DNA of 64,000 nucleotides from positions 1,302,001 through 1,366,000 of the forward strand of contig NZ_CP107995.1 in the NCBI RefSeq assembly GCF_036116635.1, read 5' to 3'. The position numbers and the translations under genes are program-made. Each line of letters starts with the position of its first letter. Within the stretch, counting starts at the first letter, position 1. Shown here piece by piece: positions 1 through 8,553 of the stretch. This DNA is from Amycolatopsis sp. NBC_00345. GTDB lineage: Bacteria > Actinomycetota > Actinomycetes > Mycobacteriales > Pseudonocardiaceae. The notes beneath the pieces were generated by a model. It was given only the letters and a program-made list of their open reading frames with translations, was not told the origin of the DNA and made no database searches.

Positions 1-1189
1 CGATCGTGGTTCCCCCGTCGGCCGGGCTGGTGATGCTCGCGCTGCCGTCCAGCGCGGCGACGCGGCGCCGGATGCCGAGCAGGCCCGAGCCCGAAACCGG
101 GTCCGCGCCGCCCTGGCCGTCGTCGCGCACGACGATGCGCAGGTGCGCCCCGTCGCCGTCCACGGTCACCTCGGCGTGCCCGGCGGTGCTGTGCTTGGTC
201 ACGTTCGTCAGCGACTCGGCGACGACGAAGTACGCCGCGGCCTCCACCGGCGCCGGCGGGCGCGGCAGATCGTCCGGAATGGACACCGACACCGGGATCC
301 GCTGCCCGCCCGCGAGCGCGTGCACGGCGCCGCCCAGCCCCCGGTCGGCGAGGATCGGCGGGTAGATGCCGCGGATGACGCCCCGCAGGTGCCCGAGCGA
401 GTCCTCGATCCCGGTGCGCGCGTCCTGCAACAGCGACAACGCGGCGGTGGGCTCGGCCCGCAGCGCGCGTTCGGCGAGCCCGAGCCGCACCGCCACGGAC
501 ACCAGCTGGGCCTGGACGCCGTCGTGCAGGTCGCGTTCGATGCGGCGCAGCTCCGCGCCGTGCGACTCCAGCGCCTCGGTCCGGGTCTCGGTCAGCCGTT
601 CGACCTGCTGCTCCAGCAGCACCCGCTCGGTCGGCCGCAGCAGCGCCCCGGCGAACCGGGCCTGGCCGCGCGCGGCCGGCGGCACGAGCCACCACACCGC
701 GGCGGCGTAGACCACGGCCTGGAGGAACGGCCACGTCAGCGCCTCCGGCCAGGTCTCCACCCGGATGAACGCGGTGACCGTGCCCGGCGGCAGCAGCTGC
801 CACCACAGCGGCATGGTGAGGCTGTAGGGGACCGCGAGCCACAGCCCGACGGCAGTCAGGCCGGCGAAGACGCCGCCGATGCCGTGCCCGGCCAGCCACG
901 CCAGGTCGCGCCAGGCTGCCGGGTCGGCCACGGCGGCCCGGACCCGCCGCCAGTGACCGCCCTCGGGCTTCCGGTACGGCCGGGGCACGTCGTGGCCCAG
1001 CAGCGGCGCGACCCGCCTCCGCTCGGCTTCGGCCAGCCGCCGCACCGGCGCCAGCGCGTCGGGGAAGACCACGGTGGCCAGGATCAGCAGCGGCGCGAAG
1101 GCGAGGCCGAGCATCGCGGGCAGGGCGGTCCGCAGGCCGCCGGCCAGCACCCTGGTCGCGTCCGCGCTGCGCCTGATCGCAGTTCTCAT
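1..1189 (-). CDS. Two-component sensor histidine kinase, NarL/DesK type (C-terminus cut by window edge)
   Basis: About 396 residues are visible, reading from an ATG at 1189 to the left edge. Hydrophobic segments lie near residues 22-42, 100-120 and 150-170. They are followed by a short coiled coil and the HisKA_3 dimerisation box ERDLHDGVQ, with His222 as the likely phosphorylated residue. An HATPase_c domain follows, with the N-box stretch AESLTNVTKHS and the G-box DDGQGG. The ATP-lid end is cut off. In this family the kinase phosphorylates a LuxR-type response regulator, which would normally lie just beyond the left edge. The gene diverges from an ABC exporter operon, with a 22-bp palindrome between them, so control of that exporter is a reasonable inference. 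Confidence 0.9.
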   Translation of the reverse strand, partial: MRTAIRRSADATRVLAGGLRTALPAMLGLAFAPLLILATVVFPDALAPVRRLAEAERRRVAPLLGHDVPRPYRKPEGGHWRRVRAAVADPAAWRDLAWLAGHGIGGVFAGLTAVGLWLAVPYSLTMPLWWQLLPPGTVTAFIRVETWPEALTWPFLQAVVYAAAVWWLVPPAARGQARFAGALLRPTERVLLEQQVERLTETRTEALESHGAELRRIERDLHDGVQAQLVSVAVRLGLAERALRAEPTAALSLLQDARTGIEDSLGHLRGVIRGIYPPILADRGLGGAVHALAGGQRIPVSVSIPDDLPRPPAPVEAAAYFVVAESLTNVTKHSTAGHAEVTVDGDGAHLRIVVRDDGQGGADPVSGSGLLGIRRRVAALDGSASITSPADGGTTI

Positions 1190-1253
1190 CTGGCTCCCCG
1201 GGTACCCGCTTGACGTGCGGTGACGGGGCCGGACTCTACCGGGCACCCCCGCC

Positions 1254-1275
1254 GGGGTGTAGCCGGCTACACCCC
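1254..1275. promoter_or_regulatory. 22-bp perfect palindrome between divergent kinase and ABC exporter genes
   Basis: Positions 1254-1275 read GGGGTGTAGCCGGCTACACC plus CC and are identical to their reverse complement. Each flank adds a further small inverted repeat (CACCCC/GGGGTG). The site is 65 bp from the kinase start and 84 bp from the ATPase start. A dyad in this position suits a LuxR-type response regulator or a GntR/TetR regulator. The assignment to a regulator is inference. Confidence 0.6.
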
Positions 1276-1358
1276 CGTTCGGGGTGCTGGAGCCGCTGTG
1301 TGGCAACCCATCCCCTCCTAGCGTCGGAAGCACCGGCCTAACGGGGAAGGAAACGAAG

Positions 1359-2108
1359 ATGAGCACAACGGGGGACTCCCTCACCTGCGCGGTGCGGATG
1401 GAATCCGTGCGCAAGACCTACGGCAGCGGCGACACCGCCGTGCACGCCCTCGACGGGGTGTCGATTTCCTTGCGGCGCGGGAGTTTCACCGCCGTGATGG
1501 GCCCGTCCGGCTCGGGCAAGAGCACGTTCCTGCACTGCGCCGCCGGCCTCGACCGGCCGACCGGAGGCCGGGTCCTGCTCGGGGACACCGAGCTGACCGG
1601 CCGCGGGGAGGCCGCGCTGACCGAGCTGCGCCGGGAGCGGATCGGGTTCGTGTTCCAGGCTTACAACCTGCTCGACGCGCTCACCGTCGAGCAGAACATC
1701 CTGCTGCCGCTGCGCCTGGCGAACCGGCCGTTCGAGCCGGAGTTCCTCGCCGAGGTGGTGCGCTCGGTCGGGCTCGACGTGCCGCTGGACCGCCGTCCCG
1801 GCAAGCTTTCCGGCGGCCAGCAGCAACGCGTCGCGATCGCCCGCGCGCTGATCACCCGGCCCGACGTGATGCTCCTGGACGAGCCGACCGGCGCGCTCGA
1901 CACCCGCACCGCGCGGCAGGTGCTGCTGGCGCTGCGCCACGCCGTGGACCGGTGGGGGCAGACCGCGCTGATGGTCACGCACGACCCGGTGGCGGCGTCG
2001 TTCGCCGACCAGGTCGTGTTCCTGGCCGACGGGCGGATCGTGGGTGAGCTGGCGCGGTCCGGGCCCGAGCTGATCGCCGAGCGCATGACGCACCTCGGGG
2101 AGTGGTGA
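1359..2108 (+). CDS. ABC transporter ATP-binding protein (MacB/LolD-like)
   Basis: This 249-residue ATPase would power the FtsX-type permease encoded next, in an exporter of the lipoprotein, peptide or antibiotic-efflux class. Visible motifs in order are Walker A GPSGSGKST, the Q-loop in FVFQAYNLL, the signature LSGGQQQR, Walker B VMLLDEP and the H-loop VTHD. The ATG at 1359 is preferred over an in-frame upstream start at 1284 because AAGGAAACGAAG gives a Shine-Dalgarno site in front of it. The stop is 4 bp before the permease start, so the two genes are co-translated. The substrate cannot be told from the sequence. The neighbouring divergent kinase suggests induction by an envelope signal. 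Confidence 0.92.
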   Translation: MSTTGDSLTCAVRMESVRKTYGSGDTAVHALDGVSISLRRGSFTAVMGPSGSGKSTFLHCAAGLDRPTGGRVLLGDTELTGRGEAALTELRRERIGFVFQAYNLLDALTVEQNILLPLRLANRPFEPEFLAEVVRSVGLDVPLDRRPGKLSGGQQQRVAIARALITRPDVMLLDEPTGALDTRTARQVLLALRHAVDRWGQTALMVTHDPVAASFADQVVFLADGRIVGELARSGPELIAERMTHLGEW

Positions 2109-2112
2109 CGGC

Positions 2113-4629
2113 GTGTTCTCCTTGTCCTGGCAGATGATCCGCGCGCACCGCGCGGGCTTCGCCGCCGCGTTCGTGGCGGTGTTCTTCGGCTCGGCCCTGA
2201 TCACGGTGTGCGGGGTGCTGATCGATTCGGGCCGGCGCGCCGGCATCCCGCCCGAGCGTTACGCCGCGGTTCCCGTGGTGGTCACCGCCCCGCAGGCGGT
2301 GACCGACAAGGACGGGATGGAGCAGCGGTTCGCCGAGCGGGTCCCGCTCCCGGCGTCGCGGGCCGCGGCGATCGCGCGGGTGCCCGGGGTCCGGTCGGCG
2401 ATCGGCGATGTCAGCGTGCCGACCGGCTTGCGCACGGCGGGTGGCACCACGCCGCTGCTCGTGCACGGCTGGTCCGCAACCGGGCTCGGGCCTATCGCTC
2501 TTGCCGACGGACGCGCACCCCTCGCCCCGGACGAAGTGGTGCTCGACGCCGCGACCGCGGCCCGGGCGTCGGTGCGCATCGGCGACGCCGTCGACCTGGA
2601 GGCCGGTTCCGTCGCTACCCGGTTCCGGGTCGTCGGCACCACTGCCACGGCTGCGGGACCGGCCCCGGCGTTCCTCACCGGCGAGCGCGCCCGGCTGCTC
2701 GCCGGTCGTCCGGACCAGGTGGACGCCGTCGGCGTGCTCGCCGATCCGGGGGTCGGCGCGGACGAGCTCGCCACGCGGATCCAGGCGGCTGTGCCCGATG
2801 TCGTCGCCGCGGTCGGGAACGACCGCGCGGACGCCGAATTCCTCGACGTCGGGGCGGCCCGGTCGTTCCTCGTCCTGATCGCCGCGTCGTTCGGCGGCAC
2901 CATGCTGATGATCGTGCTGCTGGTGGTGGCCAGCACGCTCGGGCTGTCCGTGCAGCAGCGGCGCCGGCAGTTCGCTTTGCTGCGGGCGATCGCGGCGACC
3001 CCGCGCCAGCTGCGCCGCCTGATCGGCGCCGAGGCGGTGCTGGTGTCCGCCGCGGCGTCGGTGCTCGGCGCGCCGGTCGGCGTCGGGCTGAGTCTGTTGC
3101 TGCGCAACGCATTGGCGGACCTGGGTGTGGTGCCGGCCGGGTTCCGGTTCGTCTTCGGCCCGCTGCCGATCGTGGCCGCGGTCGCCGCGTGTGTGGTCAC
3201 CGCGCTGGGGGCCGGGCTGGTCGCGGCCCGCCGGGCGGCGCGGATCAGCCCCGTCGCGGCGCTGGGCGAGGCGGCCGTCGAGCCGGCGCGGCTCGGCCGG
3301 GGACGGCTGGTCACCGGCTGGCTGCTCGTCGTCGCGGGAGTGCTCGCGGGCGGGGTCGTGCCCCTGGTGCTGGCCGGTCCCGCCGCGACCGGCGGCGCGG
3401 CGGGCTCCGTGCTGCTGCTGGTCATCGCGGTGGCGCTGCTCGGGCCGCGGCTGCTCACCGCGACCGCCGGGCTGTTCCGCGGGCTGGGCCTCGGCCGCGG
3501 CGCCGCGGGCTACCTGGCCGGCGCCAACACCCGGGCCCGCGCCCGCCGGCTCGGCTCGGCGACCACGCCGTTGATCATGGGCGTCGCGCTGGCCGCGGTG
3601 CAGATCTTCACCCTGACCACCACGGCGGGCGCCGCCCAGCGGCAGGCCGACACCGGCCTGGTCGCCGACCGGGTGCTCGTCGCCGAAAACGGCGTCGCGC
3701 CCGCCGTCGCCGGTGCCGTGCGGCAGGTTCCCGGGGTCGCCGCGGCGACCCCGGTGGCCCGGACCCAGGTGCTGGTCACCTACCGGCAGTTCGGGGACGA
3801 GGCGATCGAGCCCGCGAGCGCGTTGGGCGTCACCCCGGAAGGCCTGCACGACGTACTGGACCTGGACGTCCGCCGCGGTGACCTCGCGGGCCTGACCGGC
3901 GACACGGTGGCGGTGAGCCAGTTCGCGGCCGACACCTACGGCGTCGATGTCGGCGGGACCCTCGCCCTGCGCCTCGGCGACGGCACCCCGCACCCCGCCC
4001 GCGTGGTCGCGGTTTACGGCAACGGGCTCGGCTTCGGCGACCTGACGCTGCCCCACGACGTGGTCGTCTCGCACACGACTTCCCGGCTGGACACGGAAAT
4101 CCTGGTCGCGAAGGCGCCGGGAACCGGTGACGCCGCACTGGACGCCGGCCTGCACGCGGCACTCGTGGCGCACCCGGAGGTTCGCGTGGCGGGCCGAGAC
4201 GCCTTCGCCGGCGGCCAGGACACGGCGGCGGCCGGGCAGTCGACCGTCGTCCTGCTGCTCAACCTCGTGCTGCTCGGGTTCATCGCGATCGCGGTGGTGA
4301 ACATCCTGGTGCTGGCCACGGCGGCGCGGGTCCGCGAGTTCGCCCTGCTGCGCCTCGTCGGCGCGAAACCCCGCCAGGTGCGGGCGATGATGCGCCGCGA
4401 GGCGGGGGTCGTGGTCGTGGCGTCGGTGGTGCTCGGCTCCCTCGCCGCGCTCCCGCCGCTGCTCGGGGTCAGCGTCAGCCTGACCGGCTCCCCGTGGCCC
4501 ACCGTGCCGCTGCCGGTCTACCTCGCGATCGTCGGCGTGGCCGCGGTGCTCGGCTGGGCGTCGATCGCGATCCCGACCCGGTTCGCCCTGCGCCCGGCGC
4601 CGATGGCCGCCCTGCGCACCGGCGACTGA
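2113..4629 (+). CDS. FtsX-like ABC transporter permease
   Basis: 838 residues from a GTG start immediately after the ATPase gene. A signal-anchor helix sits near residues 14-36. A large extracytoplasmic domain then precedes a first FtsX block of four helices (about 255-450). A second periplasmic domain and a second FtsX block (about 700-830, with the typical RVREFALLRLVGAKPRQV coupling segment) follow. The same coupling segment occurs in the first half (RRRQFALLRAIAATPRQL). This duplicated architecture is typical of actinobacterial single-polypeptide MacB/YknZ-type permeases. It forms a membrane complex with the preceding ATPase. Confidence 0.92.
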   Translation: MFSLSWQMIRAHRAGFAAAFVAVFFGSALITVCGVLIDSGRRAGIPPERYAAVPVVVTAPQAVTDKDGMEQRFAERVPLPASRAAAIARVPGVRSAIGDVSVPTGLRTAGGTTPLLVHGWSATGLGPIALADGRAPLAPDEVVLDAATAARASVRIGDAVDLEAGSVATRFRVVGTTATAAGPAPAFLTGERARLLAGRPDQVDAVGVLADPGVGADELATRIQAAVPDVVAAVGNDRADAEFLDVGAARSFLVLIAASFGGTMLMIVLLVVASTLGLSVQQRRRQFALLRAIAATPRQLRRLIGAEAVLVSAAASVLGAPVGVGLSLLLRNALADLGVVPAGFRFVFGPLPIVAAVAACVVTALGAGLVAARRAARISPVAALGEAAVEPARLGRGRLVTGWLLVVAGVLAGGVVPLVLAGPAATGGAAGSVLLLVIAVALLGPRLLTATAGLFRGLGLGRGAAGYLAGANTRARARRLGSATTPLIMGVALAAVQIFTLTTTAGAAQRQADTGLVADRVLVAENGVAPAVAGAVRQVPGVAAATPVARTQVLVTYRQFGDEAIEPASALGVTPEGLHDVLDLDVRRGDLAGLTGDTVAVSQFAADTYGVDVGGTLALRLGDGTPHPARVVAVYGNGLGFGDLTLPHDVVVSHTTSRLDTEILVAKAPGTGDAALDAGLHAALVAHPEVRVAGRDAFAGGQDTAAAGQSTVVLLLNLVLLGFIAIAVVNILVLATAARVREFALLRLVGAKPRQVRAMMRREAGVVVVASVVLGSLAALPPLLGVSVSLTGSPWPTVPLPVYLAIVGVAAVLGWASIAIPTRFALRPAPMAALRTGD

Positions 4630-4672
4630 CGGTCCTCAGTAGACAGACGATTTCCCTCGAAAGGACGCTGTG

Positions 4673-5587
4673 ATGGTAGTTCCCGGCCACGTGGGCTCCG
4701 AAGCCCGCCTCGCGCCGACCGGTCTCCGCGGTCTCATCGGCCGTCGCCGGCTGACCAGTTTCTTCGTGCTGGCGTTCGGGCTGAGCTGGCTCGCCTGGAC
4801 CCCGTACGTGCTGTCCGGCAACGGTTTGGGCGTGCTGCCGTTCCGGTTCCCGGTGGTGCTCGGCACCACGCAGCTGTTCGCCGTGCTGCCCGGCGCCTAC
4901 CTCGGCCCGATCCTGGCGGCGTACGTCGTCACCCGGGTCGCCGAGGGTCGCGCCGGGGTCCGGCGGTGGGCCGGGCGCCTGCTGAAGTGGCGGGTGAACT
5001 GGCGCTGGTACGCCGGGATCCTGCTCGGCGTGCCGCTCGCGCTGACCGTGACGAGCCTCCCGTTCGCGGGCGGCTGGGCGAACGTCCACCTGCCGGCGGT
5101 GACGGTGCTGGTCGCCTACCTGCCCGCGCTGGTGCTCCAGATGGTCACGACGGGGCTCGCGGAAGAGCCCGGCTGGCGCGACTTCGCGCTGCCCCACCTG
5201 CAGCCGCGGTTCGGCGCGCTGCGCGGCACCCTGATCCTCGGCCCGCTGTGGGGTGCCTGGCACCTGCCGCTGTTCCTGACGGAGTGGGGCGGCTGGCCGG
5301 ACGTGGACTGGGTGCTGCCGGTCGAGTTCATCGCCGCGGCCGTGGTGCTCAGCGTGATCATGACCTGGGTGTTCAACCGCACCGGCGAAAGCCTGCCGCT
5401 GGCCATGCTGCTGCACACCAGCGTGAACAACTTCTTCTCGGTCGCCTGGCCGGCCATGTTCCCGGCGATCGACCCGCACGGCGCAGCCCATATCCAGCTG
5501 ATCGCCTCGACGGTGATCGCGGCCGTCCTGCTGATCGCGACCCGGGGCCGGCTCGGCTACCGGGGCAAGACCGAGGCGGGCGGCTGA
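4673..5587 (+). CDS. CPBP-family intramembrane metalloprotease
   Basis: 304 residues with about seven or eight hydrophobic helices. The Abi/CPBP motifs are present: EEPGWRDF near residues 164-171 (the paired glutamates of motif 1) and WGAWHLPLF (motif 2 His). A third conserved Asn/His region is seen in HTSVNNFF. Family members are glutamate/histidine metalloproteases similar to Rce1, and bacterial members are often linked to bacteriocin self-immunity or peptide processing. The gene follows the ABC exporter after 43 bp on the same strand, so a role in processing or resisting an exported peptide is possible but unproven. ATG 4673 is chosen over GTG 4670 for better spacing to AAAGGA. Confidence 0.88.
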   Translation: MVVPGHVGSEARLAPTGLRGLIGRRRLTSFFVLAFGLSWLAWTPYVLSGNGLGVLPFRFPVVLGTTQLFAVLPGAYLGPILAAYVVTRVAEGRAGVRRWAGRLLKWRVNWRWYAGILLGVPLALTVTSLPFAGGWANVHLPAVTVLVAYLPALVLQMVTTGLAEEPGWRDFALPHLQPRFGALRGTLILGPLWGAWHLPLFLTEWGGWPDVDWVLPVEFIAAAVVLSVIMTWVFNRTGESLPLAMLLHTSVNNFFSVAWPAMFPAIDPHGAAHIQLIASTVIAAVLLIATRGRLGYRGKTEAGG

Positions 5588-5612
5588 CGCGATCACCCGC
5601 GACGCGGGCCGG

Positions 5613-5637
5613 CGGCGGGACGAGACCCGTCCCGCCG
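5613..5637. terminator. Hairpin between convergent CPBP and carbonic anhydrase genes
   Basis: A 10-bp perfect stem (CGGCGGGACG and its complement) surrounds a 5-nt loop. It lies midway between two convergent stops. It has no U tract, as is usual in high-GC actinobacteria, and it probably works in both directions. Confidence 0.6.
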
Positions 5638-5662
5638 TCGTCGTGGCTCTGGAACGGCCGGG

Positions 5663-6151
5663 TCAGCCGACTTCGTTCAGCTTCCCGGTCGCGACGTCGA
5701 AGACGAACCCGCGCACCGAGTCCTTCTTGGGGATGAACGGGCTGGTGCGGATCCGCGTGAGCGATTGCCGCACATCGGTGTCGAGGTCGGCGAAGGCTTC
5801 GGCGGCCCAGGCGGGCTTGACGCCGACGTCCTCCTGGATGGACTTCTTGAACTCGTCGTCGGTGAAGGTCAGCATCCCGCAGTCGGTGTGGTGGATGAGG
5901 ATGATCTCCTCGGTGCCCAGCAGCCGCTGGCTGATCGCCAGCGAGCGGATCTCGTCCTCGGTGATCACGCCGCCCGCGTTGCGGATCACGTGCGCTTCTC
6001 CCTCGTTCAGGCCGAGGACGCCGTAGACGTTGATCCGCGCGTCCATGCACGCCACGACCGCGACGTGCTTGGCGGGCGGCAGCGGCAGCGGGCCGGTGAA
6101 GCCCGCGGCGTACTCGGCGTTGTTGGCCAGCAGTTCGTCGGTGACACTCAC
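5663..6151 (-). CDS. Beta-class carbonic anhydrase
   Basis: 162 residues, the usual length of the short mycobacterial Rv1284-like type. It interconverts CO2 and bicarbonate with a zinc ion held by Cys35, His88 and Cys91, seen in CMDARI and HHTDCG. The Asp37-Arg39 dyad that activates the zinc-bound water is present. The start is the GTG at 6151, preceded by GAGAGGAC at good spacing. No signal peptide is present, so it is cytoplasmic. It converges with the CPBP gene. Confidence 0.95.
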   Translation of the reverse strand: MSVTDELLANNAEYAAGFTGPLPLPPAKHVAVVACMDARINVYGVLGLNEGEAHVIRNAGGVITEDEIRSLAISQRLLGTEEIILIHHTDCGMLTFTDDEFKKSIQEDVGVKPAWAAEAFADLDTDVRQSLTRIRTSPFIPKKDSVRGFVFDVATGKLNEVG

Positions 6152-6373
6152 AGGTGGTCCTCTCGGTAGGTCCCCGGAGAATGAGCAGACCGCTCCACGC
6201 GGCCGGGCGCAACTGTGCCCATGGGGTGGAAGCCGCCCGTCCCGGCGGGAGTGGCCGGGTGGGAAACACGGACGGGCCTTTCGGACATGAAACGGCGCGG
6301 CGCCCCCCAACGGCCCCGGACGGTGGCATCGTTTGTCTCGGGGAACTCGGCTCGGGAAGGGTGCTAGGCGGAT

Positions 6374-7216
6374 ATGGCGGACAGGTTCGAGTTCACGCTC
6401 GACACGGTCGAGGCCCTGGTGGTCGGACAGGCGACCGGCGGTGACATCCGGCAGTTCCCGTTGCGGATCGGCACGGTGCCCGCGGACCCGTCGCGGTTCG
6501 TGCGCGTCGCGACGCAGGTCTACCGGGGCATGGAGGACCGCAGGCTGTCCGTGCAGGGCGAGCTGCACCCGGCGGTGCGCACCGCGTTCGGGCTCCTCGC
6601 CGAGTCGCGTGTGTCGGTGGCGGTGAGCGGGGTCGACGGCCTCGGCTCGGACCTGGCGGTGCTCGCGCTGACCGACGGGCGGCAGGCGGTCGGCGTCACG
6701 CAGGACCCGCGGTCGGACGACCTGACCTTCTCGCTGTTCCCCGACGAGGACCTGGTGGAGGTCATCACCGGCGTGCTGCCCGCGGCGCGCGCGGCGACCA
6801 CCCCCGCACAGACCGTGCACCGGGAGGCCCCGAAGGAGGTGTCCGCCATGACGGCTCGGCGGCGCGCCGAGGCCGCCGAGGACAAGGACGAGACCGACGC
6901 GTTCGGCAGCCTCCGCATCGTCAAGACGCGGTCCGGGCGTGGCCGTGCGCGGCCGGGCGAGCAGTCCGGCGGAGACGTGCTGCAGCAGGTGATGGCGGCG
7001 CCCCGGCTGGGCGGCGGGCACATCCTCACCACCGGCCACGGCCGCTTCGGCGAGCTTCTCAGCGGCGATCCGATGAGCTGGCTGGACACCGAGGACGGCC
7101 GGTACCTCGTCCACACGACCACCGGCCCGGCCGGTGAGCTGAGCGCGAACTACGTGCCGGCCGGACGTGCGGGCGTGGCCCGCGCGGTGCAGCAGGCGAT
7201 TTCCGCCGTCTACTGA
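6374..7216 (+). CDS. ESX secretion-associated protein, EspG family
   Basis: 280 residues without signal peptide or membrane helix. The N-terminus (FTLDTVEALVVGQATGG) and the overall pattern match the EspG family. In mycobacteria these are cytoplasmic chaperones that bind PE/PPE substrates of type VII secretion. A charged, low-complexity linker (about residues 150-200, rich in R, E, D and K) splits the two halves. The C-terminal region ends in a helix AVQQAISAVY. No other ESX component is present in the window, so it is an orphan copy, which is common in Pseudonocardiaceae. GGGAAGGG upstream is a possible but distant ribosome site. Confidence 0.82.
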   Translation: MADRFEFTLDTVEALVVGQATGGDIRQFPLRIGTVPADPSRFVRVATQVYRGMEDRRLSVQGELHPAVRTAFGLLAESRVSVAVSGVDGLGSDLAVLALTDGRQAVGVTQDPRSDDLTFSLFPDEDLVEVITGVLPAARAATTPAQTVHREAPKEVSAMTARRRAEAAEDKDETDAFGSLRIVKTRSGRGRARPGEQSGGDVLQQVMAAPRLGGGHILTTGHGRFGELLSGDPMSWLDTEDGRYLVHTTTGPAGELSANYVPAGRAGVARAVQQAISAVY

Positions 7217-7262
7217 CGATCCACTGTGGACGGCCGCTGAGTGGTGCTCCCGTCCCACCGAC

Positions 7263-7315
7263 GCCGTTAAGGCCTCCTTACCCGCGTACTACGCGGGTAA
7301 GGAGGCCTTGACGGC
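7263..7315. repeat. Near-perfect hairpin element H1
   Basis: A 26-bp stem with one G-T pair and a single central base, from 7263-7288 to 7290-7315. The core AAGGCCTCCTTACCCGCGTA recurs at 61133-61183. It lies between the EspG-like and PucR-type genes, both on the plus strand, and could end transcription of the first. The arms contain a sequestered AAGGAGG. Confidence 0.85.
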
Positions 7316-7342
7316 ATTGACGCGACAGGGCCGCGGCGCGGC

Positions 7343-7348
7343 TACGCT
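7343..7348 (+). promoter_or_regulatory. Candidate -10 box of the PucR-type gene
   Basis: TACGCT ends 7 nt before ATG 7356, which would place transcription initiation at or next to the start codon (leaderless). The nearby GGAGG is only 2 nt from the ATG, too close for a normal Shine-Dalgarno site. Confidence 0.4.
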
Positions 7349-7355
7349 GGAGGAC

Positions 7356-8471
7356 ATGAAAGGGCTGCTCCTGCGCCTGTCCGCCGTCGATGCCGACGCG
7401 GAGGCCGCGGTACGGGTGATCGTGTGCTTCGACGAGCTGGTCACGCACCGGGCGAGCCTGCCGGACCTGGTGCGTTCGGCGGCGGCGCTGGCGGAGTGCC
7501 CGGCCGGGCTGGAACGGGACGGCGGCGCCACCCTGCGCTTCGGCCCGGACGGCGCCGTCCCGGCTGAGCCGGAGCCGGACTCGGCGGTGTCTTCGGCAGT
7601 GGAGCCGGGCGGGCGGGTCTGGCTGGAACGCCGGTCGCCCGGCCCGCTCGACGACCTTGTGCTGGAGCGGTTCGCGATCGCCGCGCGGCTGCTCGCCGGG
7701 CCCGGCCCGGCGGTGGCCACGCCGCACCTGGCCGATCCCGCGCTGGTCGAGCTGGTGCTGGGGGAGCAGGCCGCGGACGAGGACCGCGCGCGGGCGCTGG
7801 TGCTGCTCGGGCTGGCCGCGGGCAAGCCGCTGCGCGTGGTCGCGGTCGGCACCGACGACGGCAGCGACCCGGGCGCGGCGGCCGTCGCGCTGATGGCCCG
7901 CGGCGGGGCACCCCCGGCGACGCGGGTGGCGGTGGTCGGCGACGTCGCGGCGGTCCTGCTGCAGCCGCGTGAAGGCGCGGGCACGGTCGTCTCGTCGCTG
8001 CGGACCGCACTGGCCGAACGGGCGCGGGAACGCGGTGCGACGGGCTCGGTCCGCGTCGGCGTCGGCGACCCGGCCGACGGCCTCGAAGCGCGCCGTTCCT
8101 GGTTGCAGGCGCGGCTGGCCGAGCGCTTCGCCGTGCCCGGCGCGGAACCGGTGGTCGCCCATGACGAACTCGGCTCGCTCACCCTGCTGGCCGAGCTCCC
8201 GCCGGAGCGGCTGCGGGCCCAGCCCGACGTCCGCGCCCTCGACGACCTCGCCGCCACCCCGGCCGGCGCCGCCGACGTCGCGACGCTGGAAGCCTTCTGC
8301 CGCACGGGATCCCTGCGCCAGGCGGCCCTCGCGCTGCACCGCCACCACAGCTCGGTCGCCGGGCGGCTCGCCCACGTGGAGGACGCGCTGGGCTGGCGCC
8401 TCGACGACCCGGGCGACCGCTTCCGGGCCCGCCTGGCCCTGCTCGCCCGCCGCCTCGCCGCCCGCGGCTGA
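7356..8471 (+). CDS. PucR-type helix-turn-helix transcriptional regulator
   Basis: 371 residues. The C-terminal 60 residues (TLEAFCRTGSLRQAALALHR followed by SSVAGRLAHVEDALGW) form the HTH_30 domain of PucR/CdaR regulators, which bind DNA through this end. The middle is a GGDEF-like, cyclase-degenerate region typical of the family. The N-terminal 120 residues show no recognisable ligand domain. ATG 7356 is chosen over upstream in-frame codons because those would run through hairpin H1. The regulated genes are not apparent from context. Confidence 0.8.
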   Translation: MKGLLLRLSAVDADAEAAVRVIVCFDELVTHRASLPDLVRSAAALAECPAGLERDGGATLRFGPDGAVPAEPEPDSAVSSAVEPGGRVWLERRSPGPLDDLVLERFAIAARLLAGPGPAVATPHLADPALVELVLGEQAADEDRARALVLLGLAAGKPLRVVAVGTDDGSDPGAAAVALMARGGAPPATRVAVVGDVAAVLLQPREGAGTVVSSLRTALAERARERGATGSVRVGVGDPADGLEARRSWLQARLAERFAVPGAEPVVAHDELGSLTLLAELPPERLRAQPDVRALDDLAATPAGAADVATLEAFCRTGSLRQAALALHRHHSSVAGRLAHVEDALGWRLDDPGDRFRARLALLARRLAARG

Positions 8472-8479
8472 GCTGGCCG
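8457..8479 (+). repeat. 23-bp direct repeat, copy A
   Basis: GCCGCCCGCGGCTGAGCTGG plus CCG, spanning the stop codon of the PucR-type gene. An identical copy lies at 8554-8576, so the two copies flank hairpin H2. Confidence 0.9.
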
Positions 8480-8485
8480 CCGAGT

Positions 8486-8544
8486 CGTGCCCTGAAGGCC
8501 ACCATGAGGGCATCTACGTCCCTCATGGTGGCCTTCAGGGCACG
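8486..8544. repeat. Perfect hairpin element H2
   Basis: Two 25-nt arms (8486-8510 and 8520-8544) are perfectly complementary around a 9-nt loop. The arm core CTGAAGGCCACCATGAGGG is shared with H5. It lies 15 bp after the PucR-type stop, in a convergent intergenic region, so bidirectional termination is likely. Confidence 0.9.
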
Positions 8545-8553
8545 AACGCGAAA

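Noticed and set aside
1975..4173. A 732-codon open frame opposite the FtsX permease
   Set aside because: Arg/Gln/Pro-rich antisense shadow of a well-supported permease.
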